Source of the DNA: Zygaena filipendulae | Lineage: Eukaryota > Arthropoda > Insecta > Lepidoptera > Zygaenidae | Direction of reading: 5' to 3' | Assembly (NCBI GenBank): GCA_907165275.2 | Contig: OU015649.1 | Location: 2,696,001-2,760,000 of the forward strand | Length of the DNA: 64,000 nt | Shown here: piece after piece, positions 36,077 to 47,410 of the stretch | Numbering within the stretch: position 1 is the first letter of the stretch | How the letters are laid out: each line of letters opens with the position of its first letter | Notes under the pieces: generated by a model | Told to the model about the DNA's origin: nothing | The model's database searches: none | What the model saw: only the letters and a program-made list of their open reading frames with translations | Position numbers and translations under genes: made by a program

Positions 36077-36809
36077 GTCACGCGAAATTTCAACTCAATG
36101 TATCGCCATTATTTTTTTTATTAAAAAAAGACAATATACGTGTCCAATATTTTTTACTAATCTACACGACGGACTAAAAAAATTTTGTCAAGTAGCCAAT
36201 TTTATTATCAGATGTACCTACCTAAATGTCGTGAATCTGTACATTGGCAGCTTTAATCAATCATATTGCAATGGCCATAAGGTTCAAAACCAATTAGATG
36301 TGAATGCAGACCGTTTTTTTACCAAATAATCTTCAGATAGAACTTTTTAAAATTTGAGACGCGACAAAAATAAAATAGTCTACAGTCTCTTTAAAAGATA
36401 GTCTACAGATGTGTGTTTGAGTGAAATGAAACAACAAAATCAAAGGTGTAAAAATATAATTAACTAGGACAAATTACACTTAAAATTAAATAGGTATATT
36501 TGACTATCTTCACTTATTAAGTAGGTACTAGACTGTTATAAAGGCAGGAATACACATGGGTCTAGTCTAGTTTACGAATCGCGTTTACTGCGATAATATG
36601 TTAAGCGATATGCACTGAGCAATTAATCCTCACAAAATTAACCAATGTCTAGAAAGAGACAAAGCGAGTGTGCGGCCAACATCTATCTCTTTTAGGTCTG
36701 TAATGATAGAGGCATAGAGCTCCATAGATCCGCTCCTACAAACCATGTGACATGGTTTAATATTGCGTACCTAGTCATAAATTAAGGATATGTTCCGTGA
36801 TTACGGTTA

Positions 36810-38154
36810 TAGTCCATTGAAAAGTTACATTTGGGGTTGCGTTTTTTAGAGGACGCAATTTTATTTTTTTGATGTGTAGGGGGGGTCAGTGTAAAGCTAA
36901 AACCAAGTTTGTGGGGTCGCCACCCTTGTCCCACGGCCGCCATCTTGAAAATAGGGGTTGGAATGGTTTTTACGGTATATCTCTTAAACTATTTATTTGA
37001 GAAAAAAAATTTGTTAATATTTTTTGTTTCAAATTTAATTCTCTACAACTTTGGTCCAGTAACTTTTTATCGTAGAACTATAAATAAAAAAGTTATAAGC
37101 GAAAATCTTCAGAAATTCGAGAAAAAAATTTATATTTTTCGATGTAACTTTTTTTTTATCATTTTACGAAAAAATGATATCTGACCACTTTTGTAGATCG
37201 TTTTTTGAGGAACAACTTTTATTTGCATCATTTTTTCATTAAGTCAATAGCTAAGGTTTTACAGCGCTCCGAAGTGAGTACTATTTTTTAGTACTCTTAA
37301 CTATACCTATATTATACGTGTGTACTATGTCATCAGTTATTTTTTTTTATTTTTTTTTTTTTTACTTTGTTAATATAATTTTTTTGATTATTAATTTTGC
37401 AATATTATTAAAAATTAATTATTGACTCTTTTTCACTCCATAACAGAATTTAATTTAAATCACCGTGGATTATGCCTATTGGGGATACCACGTAAAAAAA
37501 ACGCGCCTCTAGACTCTACCTCGTAGGTGGTGGGGAAAAGAGTCAATAATTAATTATTAATAATATTGCAAAATTTGTAATTAAAAAAGTTATAAAAAAA
37601 AAAAAAAAAATAACTGATGACATATTATTAGTACACACGTATAATATAGGTATAGTTAAGAGTACTAAAAAATAGTACTCACTTCGGAGCGCTGTAAAAC
37701 CTTAGCTATTGACTTAATGAAAAAATGATGCAAATAAAAGTTGTTCCTCAAAAAACGATCTACAAAAGTGGTCAGATATCATTTTTTCGTAAAATGATAA
37801 AAAAAAGTTACATCGAAAAATATAATTTTTTTTCTCGAATTTCTGAAGATTTTCGCTTATAACTTTTTTATTTATAGTTCTACGATAAAAAGTGACTGGA
37901 CCAAAGTTGTAGAGAATTTAATTTGCAACAAAAAATATTAACAAATTTTTTTTCTCAAATAAATAGTTTAAGAGATATACCATAAAAACCATTTCAACCC
38001 CTATTTTCAAGATGGCGGCCGTGGGATAAGGGTTGCGACCCCACAAACTTGGTTTTAGCTTTACACTGACCCCCCCTACACATCAAAAAAATAAAATTGC
38101 GTCCTCTAAAAAACGCAAGGTAAGGCCTAAAAAATGTAACATTTCAATGGACTA
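36810..38154. mobile_element. 1345-bp fold-back element with ~620-bp inverted arms
   Basis: Left arm 36810-37433 and right arm about 37535-38154 are near-identical reverse complements around a unique spacer of about 100 bp. The termini are TAGTCCATTG and CAATGGACTA, flanked on each side by TTA (36807-36809, 38155-38157). A 3-bp TWA duplication fits PIF/Harbinger-type insertion; a TA duplication of Tc1/mariner type cannot be excluded. Both arms carry GCCGCCATCTTG, a YY1/Pho-like motif. There is no transposase frame; the 91-residue ORF in the left arm mirrors low-complexity sequence and has no coding signature. Confidence 0.9.
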
Positions 38155-38584
38155 TTAGCACCGGCCCAGCGCTGTAGACCAGTCATTGACCAATCATTGA
38201 CATGACAATATTGCCATGAATGACAATCCAGTGTACACTGGACTGCGTTCCGTTTTAGACAGTAACCAGTATAGCTTATTATGATAGGAACGGTTTCGCA
38301 GTATACTAAATTGATGTCATATCTTACAGTACGATCAGTAATACCGGAACATGCGCCTTATCATAAACAAAAAAAAAACAAATCAAAATTAGAACTAATA
38401 ATTGAAACTATCTAAAATAAATTAATAGGAATTACATAAACATGGCGCATAGCTTGGAGTGGGATCTTCCAGAATATTGGGTGCCGCCTACCTACCAAAA
38501 AAGTTTGAACCGTTGTTTTTAATTAAAAAATAATAGACCGTAAAAGGCTGGCTTTTATCGGGTCTAAACCCTAACACCGGGTTG

Positions 38585-38830
38585 ACAACCACTTTTTTTT
38601 TATGTCATAGGGGGCAAACGGGCTGCAGGGCGTTTTACCTGCCGCGCCATAAGGCTTGGGCCCCCAAGAATAAGATGAATGCATCCCACGACCATCTTCA
38701 TAAGAATATCATTATCTAGTAATTTGTATCCGTTGAAAATCGAACCCAGAACCTCCGCTCCACTTTTCACTCAAGAGGCAATGCCTCTATCATCAAATTG
38801 CTAATTAATTAGTAGATAATGATTGAGACA
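38585..38830 (-). mobile_element. Candidate second SINE family
   Basis: On the minus strand: GATAGAGGCATTGCCTCTTG and box B-like GGTTCTGGGTTCGATTTTC, then GGCGCGGCAGGTAAAACGCC and GTTTGCCCCCTATGACAT. It is tRNA-like at one end, with a body resembling common lepidopteran dispersed repeats. Confidence 0.45.
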
Positions 38831-39204
38831 AATAAAATAAATAAAGACATTGAAGTTTTAAATCATTGTATCGTTATTGTATGGGACACTAGTAAAAAAA
38901 ATATTATTATTATGTCATAACAAGATAAAATATGGCTTCTAAAATTTACTCCTACGATAATAATATGATAACTCAATGAATAGTTCATATCGAATCATAA
39001 TAATACGTCTACAATATAATTATAAAAAAATATCACATGATCTGATTATTTTTATTAAAAAAAAAACTCAAACAATTTGACTACAACTCCGTTCCGATTT
39101 TGTATAACAGACTCTTCAAAGAAGTTGTTTAAAATACTCCGCATTACTATCGCTAGTAAGTAGTTAATGATAAATAATAATATTAATTTAATTTGGCCTA
39201 CCTA

Positions 39205-39631
39205 GGGCCTTATTCACTATGACCATAATACGTCGCGATAAGATAACGCGCCAGAAAGATTGTTTTTCTCGTGATCAAAGAAGTTTCACTATAAAATGAC
39301 TTAGGTATCTACAGAATATTTATCCTTAAATATTATAAAACAAAGTCCTCTGTCGCGTCTGTCTGTCTGCATGTATCTCTGTCTGTTCGCGATAAACTCA
39401 AAAAGTACGAGACAGACTTTCATGCGGTTTTCACCAATAGATCGTGTTTCAAAAGGGAGGTTAGTATGTATATTTTATCTTGGAATTCCAGCGGGAACTC
39501 CGAAATTGTCGCGGGTGAAACCGCGGGGGGTCAGCCAGATTCTAATATTTTGGCATTTGGAGCGTTTGGGATTGTATTTTTGGGACCGCGTTATGTGCAT
39601 AAAAAATGTTGGTCATAGTGAATAAGGGCCC
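39205..39631. mobile_element. TIR element (TA target) carrying a Helitron-like insert
   Basis: The ends GGGCCTTATTCACTATGACC and GGTCATAGTGAATAAGGGCC are perfect inverted repeats over 20 bases. TA flanks each side (39203-39204, 39632-39633), as for Tc1/mariner-like elements. Most of its inside (about 39340-39536) is a Helitron-like sequence. Confidence 0.8.
39340..39536 (+). mobile_element. Helitron-like sequence inside the TIR element
   Basis: CTGTCTGTTCGCGATAAAC, CATGCGGTTTTCACCAATAG and TCGCGGGTGAAACCGCGGGG. The last bases read CAGCCAG in place of CAGCTAG. Confidence 0.55.
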
Positions 39632-39688
39632 TATATTGACTTCACTTCGCTTAAAAGCGTAACAAACACATTCGGATTTACAATATTA

Positions 39689-39930
39689 CTAGCTGTGTCC
39701 GCGGTTTCTCCCGTGTTAATTTCGAAGATGCCGCAGGAATCCCTAGATGAAAGTATCCCATACACCATGCTGTATCTGTGAAAACGTGTACCCCTGAAAA
39801 CGTGTACTATGCAGGTTACCCGCATAGATTTCATAGCTACCGTGAGAATTGTACTTTTCTATACCCTCGACAATGTGTAGGTAATAGGTATACAAAATTA
39901 CATGAAGTTTGATTTTTCTTACAAGTCGAC
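39689..39930 (-). mobile_element. Helitron-like element, downstream of PPT2
   Basis: CTAGCTGTGTCCGCGG at the left, then consensus phrases with a local duplication (GAAAACGTGTACCCCTG). It abuts another 5' end (GGATTTACAATATTA) to its left. Confidence 0.55.
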
Positions 39931-39956
39931 GCGACGGTGAGCCAACCAGGCTAGTT

Positions 39957-40129
39957 TTATATCTTTATTAATATTATATTATTCAAAAACTACTGGGCCG
40001 ATTTCAAAAATTTTTTCACCATTAGAATGCTACATTATCCCTGAATAACATAACATAGGCTACAGCGTCACCCGGAATTCCCGCGAGAACTCCGAAATTA
40101 CCGCGGGCGAAACCGTGGGGAACAGCTAG
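39957..40129 (+). mobile_element. Helitron-like element, just past the PPT2 stop
   Basis: Ends ACCGCGGGCGAAACCGTGGG, GAACAG, CTAG|T. On the minus strand it contains an AATAAAG (about 39963) that could serve as a poly(A) signal for PPT2. Confidence 0.6.
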
Positions 40130-40255
40130 TTTTTAATTATGATTTTGGCACCCATAGAAACTCCCCCCCCCCCCCCCGACCCGGACTTTAGATTTAAGAT
40201 TAGGATTATTAGGATATTATAGTATTCTCTCGAGTGTCGGTGTGTTCGCAGTGCA

Positions 40256-43200
40256 CTAGTCGAGGAACGGCAGCAGGTGGTCGTCGACGATGGTGACGTT
40301 GGTGTGCCAGCCGAAGTGGTTGACGCCGCGCACGGTGCGCTCGCGCAGCCGCCCCGCCGCGTCCAGCGCGCGCAGCCCGATGCGGTCCTGCAGGTAGATG
40401 GGCTGCGAGCGCATCTCCACCACCGTCGTGTTGCCCGCGTCGTAGTAGCCGAACTGGCTGGAATTTGTATATATATTTATTTATTTATATATTTACTATA
40501 TGCTTATTGCCTCATTAATTGCAGAAGAACACAACATGCACCAAAAAAACAAAATCAACATAGTACAGGCGGCCCGAAACAAATTCACTGCGAGTACAAC
40601 ACTGTATGCTCTCTGGTCGCATTACTCCTCGCAAGCAGCAGCCTCTTTAATTTCGGGATAGACAAATGTTCTTTTCTTAAACATGCGCGGAAATATAGTC
40701 ATTACTTTAGAAAAACCAATATCACTTCGCGGCGCGTTCTTTGATTTGGAACGAAGAGCGCGCCGGCAATGTTGTATGAAAACCGGTGCTGTTTGAATTT
40801 AGAACTCTTTCATCTATCGTACACATTGCGTTCTCGTGGCTCTATAGCCACAGATGCGTTTACCTTTCGGCACAAACTGTAAAATAAAAATAAAATTGGC
40901 GGTAAAGCGGAGTTCGTTGTTATTTTGTTAATATTATTGTAAAAGGCCCGTTTTTATTTCCTTGCATTTTTTTAAGAAAAGCACTATATATGCCTCGGCC
41001 GAAATGGCAATTGCCTATTTCGCTGCCTTTGCAATAATGTAGGTACTATTACTGTTCAATAGAGCGACTTCTTAACTTTTTTCTCAGTCAAATAACCTGT
41101 GAAGTTCAAAGTTTAATATCTTGAACCTGCCTAGTAATTTTGTGAGAATTAACAAATTAAAATACCTGCTCTGCCACGGTGTGATCACTTGGTCGTCAGG
41201 CCCACCGATCAGCACAAGCCTCTTAAGTTTCAGCAAATTGTTCTTGAAGTCGTCCGATTTCACCGAACTGAAAATATTGTATTTGTGAGGAATTATAGGA
41301 GAAATAAGAAAAGTTGTTTTTATTTTTTATTGCGGTATTTTTAGATTGCTACGTATACGAGTATTTATGAGGACCGAGATAAAATTGTTCAATTTTTGAA
41401 TTTATTAGCTGAGAATTAAAAATCGGCTCTGATTATGAGCCGGTTGTGATTTTTTTTTTCAAATAAAATTGTTTTTTGCATGTATTTTTAGAATAACATG
41501 TATTAAATTCTGCAAAGAGTCTAGTGTAGATACTAAATAGTTTTCAACTTTTTAGCCATCATGTCAATAAAAAATGTAGGTAGGTACCGTATATTTTTTT
41601 AAAGTACCTACTTAATCAAAAAATAAATCGAAATGTTGCGTGACGTTACGCCTTGGTGGCTTTGGTACAGATATTATATCGTACATGGTAATGACGCGTG
41701 ACGTCAAGAGCCAACCCCCCCCCCCCCCCCCCTATCTATAAGCTTATTATCTAAGTATAAGTACTTTTTATATTTTCAATTTTTTCTATTATCTAACTGA
41801 ATGCCATACTAAATTGAATTTTGAATTTCAAACCCTGGTAACCTAATTATGATGATTAAATTAATTATTAAATACCAAAAACAAATTAAATAGGTTAGGT
41901 AATAGGTATAAATTTCCAAATTTGTGTGTAGATTTAAAAAAAAAAACAATCAAAACATCAGGTTCCACCGAGATTTGAACTCGGATCGCTGGATTCAGAG
42001 TCCAGAGTGCTAACCGTTACACCATGGAACCGACTGCGAGATGTGCCGAATTCGAAGTACATAATCTCGACGAGCAAGAATGCTCACGATACAATAATTA
42101 TTATTAGATTCAATAATTTATTTTTTAATTATAAATGCGTGTTCGACCAAACATATTTTTACCATGATATTTTATCTCAATACGGAATAACTACAATTTA
42201 CTAATCATTAACGCCATCTATTGAGGACGAGTTTACCTTTAAATAAAAAAAAATATTTAAAACACAGTAGGTACCTGACAGGTTTTTAAGCTGATTTCTT
42301 TGTGCTGGACAATGAAGTTGTTAAGAATTTAAAAGGTGTGAATTAAAATAATAACCCACCAATTCAAATGAATTATATACCTACCCATATCATAAGATAT
42401 CAAGACTTCAAATTTTTTTTCATTTTCAGCATTGTACAGTGTCAAATAACGCTTTTTCAATTTCTATTTTCAACCACAACCGTAAAACGCCACCAGTACT
42501 AGGTGACTATAGTCACGTCTGTGACGTGACGTGACTTATAAAAAAAAATATGCATTTATACTTGAACTCGACGCTGGATATTATGTCGATAGTAATAACT
42601 AATAATATTATACAATAATATAAACTTTGACCTTTGCTACGATATGTACGAAAGTCATTAATAAAGAGGAGAAAAATAAATCTATACATATAAATAAAAT
42701 TGAACTGTCTGTTTGTAATTCCAAATTAACAGCTTTGCACTAAATGCATATCCTACTATCCTACTCATATTATAAATGCGAAAGTTTGTTCATAGCTGAT
42801 GTTATAAAGAGTAACTTAGGCTACTTTTATATTAGAAGAAAAATTGTTACTGCAGGAATTCCGAAACTCACGCGGGTGAAACCGCGGGGCGCAGCTATTT
42901 TCCTTTGGTCATGGCATCACGCGAGAACGGCTGGACCGGTCACCATTAAATTTTGCATGGGCACGTTGTCAGGGGTACAAAAAAGGACATAGGGCTGGTA
43001 GGTAGTTTTTGTCCCGGAATTCTCGCGGGAACTCCGAAATTATCGCGGGTGAAACCGCGAGGGGCAGATAGTCATTAATATTAATTAGAAACATTTAAAA
43101 ACTGTTATAACTATATTTAGATGAGCTACTTGTTCTATTAAAAACACCTCAAAAAAAATGCAACAAAGCGTTTAAATTTAAAATCCAGTAACACACAGAA

Positions 43201-46137
43201 TGTTACAACTTACGGTATGTGATTGTTGATGTAAGGCAAGTACACACTGTACGACTGATACAGTTTCTGATGGTAGGGATCATTCCAGTAGTTGCCCACC
43301 GATGTGTGTTGCCCGACCCGGGAATAGAACAGTTGATATGCAGTGTCCTTCACCAGACCCGGGAACACTATGTGGAGGAAGCCAGCTGGAAGAGTAAAAT
43401 GTTACATATTTTTTATTAGCTGATTGGCAACACTAACAGTTCTAAAATTTTTTCATACACATGGAATTTGGACTTCAGCTACATATATTATTTCAGTAAA
43501 ATATGTAAAACATGTTGTGATCATAACTACTAGTGAAATTTTGACCACTTTGATTAAGTTTTTTTTTTTAAGTTTTACACTATTATCGTCTTTGTATATC
43601 AGGTCACACAGTAAGTTGTAGTATGGTTATCACAGAACTGATAAAAATGCCAATGTGAGCTTATTAGTTTGTTTGTTTGTTGGTTACACTTTAACTACTT
43701 AACCAGTCATCATCAAATTTTGCATAGACGTTGTCAGGGGTACACAGAAGCACATAATATCATGCACCTTACATTTTGTCCCGTGATTCGCGCGAGACCT
43801 TCGAAATTTGCGCAGGTGAAACCGCAGGGCGCAGCTAGTATTTATAAATGTTTTTTTGTAAATAATATGATAAAATATATAACTACTAATATATTTACAT
43901 TAGTGTAGGTCATAATATGACGACATAGGTTGTTGTGATAAATCAATGATAATGACCTCCATACTGCCCCGCCTGAGGCGCACTGAGCGAGATGAATGTG
44001 CTCACTGACACATTAGGGAACATCTGCACAATACCACGAGCTACGAGACCGCCCTGTGAATACCCTGAAATAATACAATCATCAATTCTTTCACTAAACA
44101 AAATATGAAGGTCATCATAAATAATCCTTAACGGTGCGGACTGACCACGTAACATGTTAGATAACTTATGTTATATAACACATCCACATTATTTAACATT
44201 GTTATTCAACATTGCAACATAAAACAAGATTGTGCACAAACACAATTCACATTAGAATAACAATGCAATATAACAATGTTATAATATAACCATTGTCTTT
44301 TCTCGTTTTTCAGTGCTATGCTATCCACATCGTCGCTGAGAGATCATCGTTTCACTAGCTGCGGCAGCGACTGTTGTACTTTTAAATAACAAAAGAAAAA
44401 CAGAAAAAACTAATGTGACTAAGTTATATAACATGTTTTATAATGTAGTCTGTATGCACGGTAACATTATAAATGTGAATGTGAGTTCATTTGTTTGTTT
44501 GTTACACTTTCATGCTTGCACTACTCAACTGATCATCATGAAATTTTACATACACATTGACAGGGGTACATAGGGGTATTTTTTATCATGAAATTTTTAT
44601 GTGAAAATAAGACACAGGTGAAACTATTGCTACCATACTACTACTATCATATATTTTTAAATGTTTAATATGTATCTGAATTAATATCATATCACTGTAC
44701 CTACTGATGGAAAGTCTTTTGTCCTTTTGCTTTTTTACAATAGCTCATGTTTATAACTCAGTAAAAAAATTGTGACTTGAACTGACTTCCATTAATTTAA
44801 ATCTTTATGTTTCAACCATCCTACATTAACAAACTCTACATGAATATTTTAAATAATTACCCTAGCAAACGAATAAAATAGGCAAATAAATTGTATATCT
44901 TTCCTTTAAATGTACCTACTTAGTTAAAAATTAGAATTCTTACCTATGAGATTAATACCGTCAGGGTAGTTTGATGAGAAATTGGCAATATCCCTTCCGA
45001 TTTCCAAGACTTGATGCCACATTGTCTCTAAACTGGACCAACTCTCAAATCTATTTACATTATATATCACTGTTCCAGGATGTTTCTATAAAAAAAATAA
45101 TTAATATAGGTACATGGTTATTTTTATATAATCACTAGCTTTGCCCCGCGATTTCATCTGCGGTAATTTTGGAGTTCCTGAAGAAAAAGTACTCTATGTC
45201 CTTCTTTGTACCCCGACCGTAGTTTACAGTGATTAGCTGTTCCCCGCATTAGTGCCAGAGTTCTCGCGGGAATCCCGGGATAAAAACTATCCTATCTTTT
45301 AAGTTTGGCCATATTATAAATGGTTACAAAATTTTATCAAAATCAGTTCAGTAGTTTCAGAGTCCATTGCGGACAAACAACGTGACACGTGATTTAAATA
45401 TATTAAGATTATAACATGGGAAAACTTGCTCAATTCTGTGAGTTAACTGGGAATCAAAGATAATTTAGTCATTATGTGTTTGGAATAGTGATATTTGACC
45501 CAGTACATTTGTAGCCAAGTAAATAATTATAGATCTTTTTTTAAACATCTACATTCATTACATACCTATTCATTATCTACATTCTTTTATAAAATTAAAA
45601 TTATCAAAAAATAGCCAGGAATATTGACAAAAAATAAAACAGTAACCGCCGCACTCAGAGTCGACTTTAATGATTACTTAGTTAAGTATAGATTTTTAAA
45701 ACAAAACTGCCGCAATCACATAAGTTTAATAAATTCATGTTAATTGGCATTTAACTAATTAAGTTACATCTCATTAAATGCCAATTAACATTAATTTACT
45801 GAACGTCTCTGATTGCGGCAGTTTTGTTTTAAAAATCTATACTTAACTAAGTAATCATTAAAGTCGACTCTGAGTGCGGCTGTAAGTTAGGTACCTACTC
45901 CATAACTAACCACCATTATTCTTTCACATGCAGCGATTTCTATGAGAATAACGAAAATAATAACACTAGAAATAACATATAAACATTTACCTCTTGTATT
46001 CTGTGACTGATCATTTCCATACTCTGACTACCAGTCATGATCCCATGAAGTAAAACAACAGGTTTATATGACAAACACGGGTTGACGAATAACAATATTG
46101 TAGCGAAAGCAAAAATATTCACGCTTTTTTTCCACAT
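40256..46137 (-). CDS. PPT2: Palmitoyl-protein thioesterase 2 homologue (lysosomal thioesterase), six exons
   Basis: Alpha/beta-hydrolase of the palmitoyl-protein thioesterase family, expected to cleave acyl-thioesters in the lysosome. Exons, in order of transcription: 46137-45991, 45085-44944, 44064-43957, 43385-43214, 41267-41166, 40457-40256 (stop TAG at 40258-40256). Every intron is GT/AG and the phases join into one 290-residue frame; human PPT2 is about 300 residues. Residues 1-23 form a hydrophobic signal peptide. YKPVVLLHG (24-32) supplies the oxyanion-hole strand, GYSQGG (97-102) the nucleophile Ser99, and IGGPDD (210-215) the acid. HFGWH (271-275) supplies the His; which of the two His is catalytic was not resolved. 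SAPQAGQYG and NYWNDPYH are PPT2-type signatures. N-glycosylation sequons: N-V-S, N-T-T (233) and N-V-T (277). An in-frame ATG at 46203-46201 would add 22 residues ahead of the signal peptide, so the inner ATG is preferred. The last exon is very GC-rich compared with its surroundings. Confidence 0.93.
41560..41805 (+). mobile_element. Degraded AGTCCGTC-type MITE in PPT2 intron 4
   Basis: Retains GCGTGACGT near the centre and a decayed right end CTAACTGAATGCCATACTAA. It includes a poly-C run (about 41717-41733). Assignment rests on the right half. Confidence 0.4.
41960..42031 (-). tRNA. tRNA-Gln (CTG), inside intron 4 of the PPT2 gene
   Basis: Base-for-base the same 72 bases as the gene at 19256-19327, with anticodon CTG. 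A long T run follows downstream on the minus strand (41940-41950). It sits in the intron between PPT2 exons 4 and 5, on the host gene's own strand, with its own internal A and B boxes. Confidence 0.97.
42681..43071 (+). mobile_element. Two abutting Helitron-like copies in PPT2 intron 4
   Basis: The first copy starts TCTATACATATAAATAAAAT and ends GCGGGTGAAACCGCGGGGCG, CAGCTAT near 42897, with an extra 5' end TCCTACTCATATTATAAATG inside it. The second, of short type, runs to CAGATAG at 43071. Confidence 0.65.
43645..43838 (+). mobile_element. Helitron-like element in PPT2 intron 3
   Basis: GTCATCATCAAATTTTGCAT and GCAGGTGAAACCGCAGGGCG, then CAGCTAG|T. The 5' end is approximate. Confidence 0.65.
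44130..44462. mobile_element. Inverted-repeat element in PPT2 intron 2
   Basis: The outer ends ACGGTGCGGACTGACCACG and its diverged complement (GTCTGTATGCACGGT) face each other. AACATGTTATATAAC-type motifs lie inside both, and ATTGTTAT/CAACATTG repeats fill the centre. Its termini are less exact than those of the other MITEs. Confidence 0.55.
44464..44625 (+). mobile_element. Helitron-like remnant in PPT2 intron 2
   Basis: TTATAAATGTGAATGTGAG and TGATCATCATGAAATTTTAC, with no hairpin end. Confidence 0.45.
45134..45405 (-). mobile_element. Two tandem Helitron-like remnants in PPT2 intron 1
   Basis: CTAGCTTTGCCCCGCGATTTC begins the first. A second 3' end (TTAGCTGTTCCCCGC) follows at about 45233, with TATTATAAATGG and CAGTTCAGTAGTTTCAG inside. 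Confidence 0.55.
45644..45885. mobile_element. Palindromic MITE, CCGCCGCACTCAGAG family, in PPT2 intron 1
   Basis: The two halves are reverse complements, starting TAACCGCCGCACTCAGAG and ending CTCTGAGTGCGGCTGTAA. The centre contains GTTAATTGGCATTTAAC and its complement. It can fold along nearly its whole length. Confidence 0.85.
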
Positions 46138-47269
46138 TGTCTTGAGGAATGAGGAGTGTGAGGAGTTGCTAGATCGAAGGTCGCTAAGAACAAAGGAGGT
46201 CATCAAGTACCTATCTAAAAAAAAAACCTAATGGTAAATAATTAATGTCGCAGTATATTCCAATACAACCACAGCCTTCCACTGAATATACGTAACATAC
46301 TTTATTAACTGGATTAATGAAATATTACGCAAAGTTATCTTCTACTGATAACAAAGACTTTTGCAATTAGCACTGACTTTTGTTTTGTAATTTGTTTACC
46401 TTTTTTTTATCTATGTTTTTTTTTATTACGTTTATCAGCACTCAGCACTCCAGCACTCAGCCATCAGCGTTGCTTTTTTTAAGCAAAGACTAAAGAGCAT
46501 GACTCCATGCACTAAAAAAATTTCCACTAGCAGCTGGCAGTTGCGATAATTCCAAAATAGCACCAAAATACTTATCACATAATCAGTCGAATTATTATTA
46601 ATATTATTTGATTATTATTTTTTGGTAAAGTTTACAGTTACAGTATAACAGTAGTAGTTTAACAGTTATTCTTTTGAGGGTTTACCCCTTTCGGGGAACG
46701 ATTTTTTAACTAAAGGAAGCTAGGTACCTACCTGACGTTTATTAAATGATGGCTTTAAAAATTACGTCAAGATTTAAATCCATGTTGTCAGTTCATCAGG
46801 AGAAAATTATCCATAGTGTATGACGTCGTCATAGGGATTTCATAAAAAAACTATGCTTAAGTATTACAATTTTTTGAAATAATAAAACTTAAGACTAGTT
46901 ATGAAACAAATACAAATCATATTCGTTTAAAAAAATACGACTATAGGTAGGTACTAGGTAGCGGTCTTAAGCAGCATAAACTTTAATTTTGGTCATATGA
47001 TTTTGGTTGATATTTTACTAAATTAACGCCATCTATTGAATTTTTAAACAATTGCTTATGAAAACGACTAAAAACTAAATGATGTAGTTTTAAGTCGGAA
47101 TCGAAGATGTCAGTTGAGTCATTTATTTTAATTATAAAAGTGGATATACCTACATATTTCATTGTGAACCAATAGTTTTGGAGTAAATAATGTTTTGAGC
47201 TGATTCCTTCAAAAATGTTAAAAGGGTGGGTTCACACTTGGTTCACGATGAACTGCAGCGAATATAAAA

Positions 47270-47410
47270 TCCTACTAATATTATTATAAATGTGAAAGTG
47301 TGGATGTTTGGATGTTTCTTACTTAATCACGCAAAAACGGCTGAACGGATTTAGATGAAATTTGGCAAGCACGTTGCAGGGGTACAGAGAAGGACATAGG
47401 CTACTTCTTA
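47270..47410 (+). mobile_element. Helitron-like element, 3' end missing
   Basis: A near-perfect 5' half (TCCTACTAATATTATTATAA to GGGTACAGAGAAGGACATAG), then truncated. Confidence 0.65.

Larger units (their letters stand above)
35200..36191 (-). mobile_element. AGTCCGTC-family MITE, split by the hAT insertion
   Basis: The halves 35200-35311 and 36077-36191 join across the hAT element into one MITE. The right end reads GACGGACTAAAAAAATTTTG and matches the left ends of copies at 3.5, 20.2 and 59.4 kb in reverse orientation. The core contains TGACGTCAC and CATACAAACTGCACCGGG. Confidence 0.75.

Noticed and set aside
36909..37184. 91-codon ORF in the left arm of the fold-back element
   Set aside because: Low-complexity AT-rich reading; its mirror in the right arm is broken and no transposase motif is present.
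38227..38242. 16-bp perfect palindrome TCCAGTGTACACTGGA
   Set aside because: Too short on its own to support an operator or element, and no partner site is nearby.
40277..40744. 155-codon plus-strand ORF
   Set aside because: It is antisense to the last PPT2 exon and then runs into intron DNA; the minus strand carries the conserved thioesterase C terminus.
43219..43419. Plus-strand ORF over PPT2 exon 4
   Set aside because: Shadow of the real exon on the minus strand, which has matching splice sites and family motifs.
46138..46203. Upstream in-frame ATG as the PPT2 start
   Set aside because: It would put 22 polar residues before the signal peptide; the ATG at 46137 starts directly at the signal peptide. 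Transcript 5' ends would settle it.
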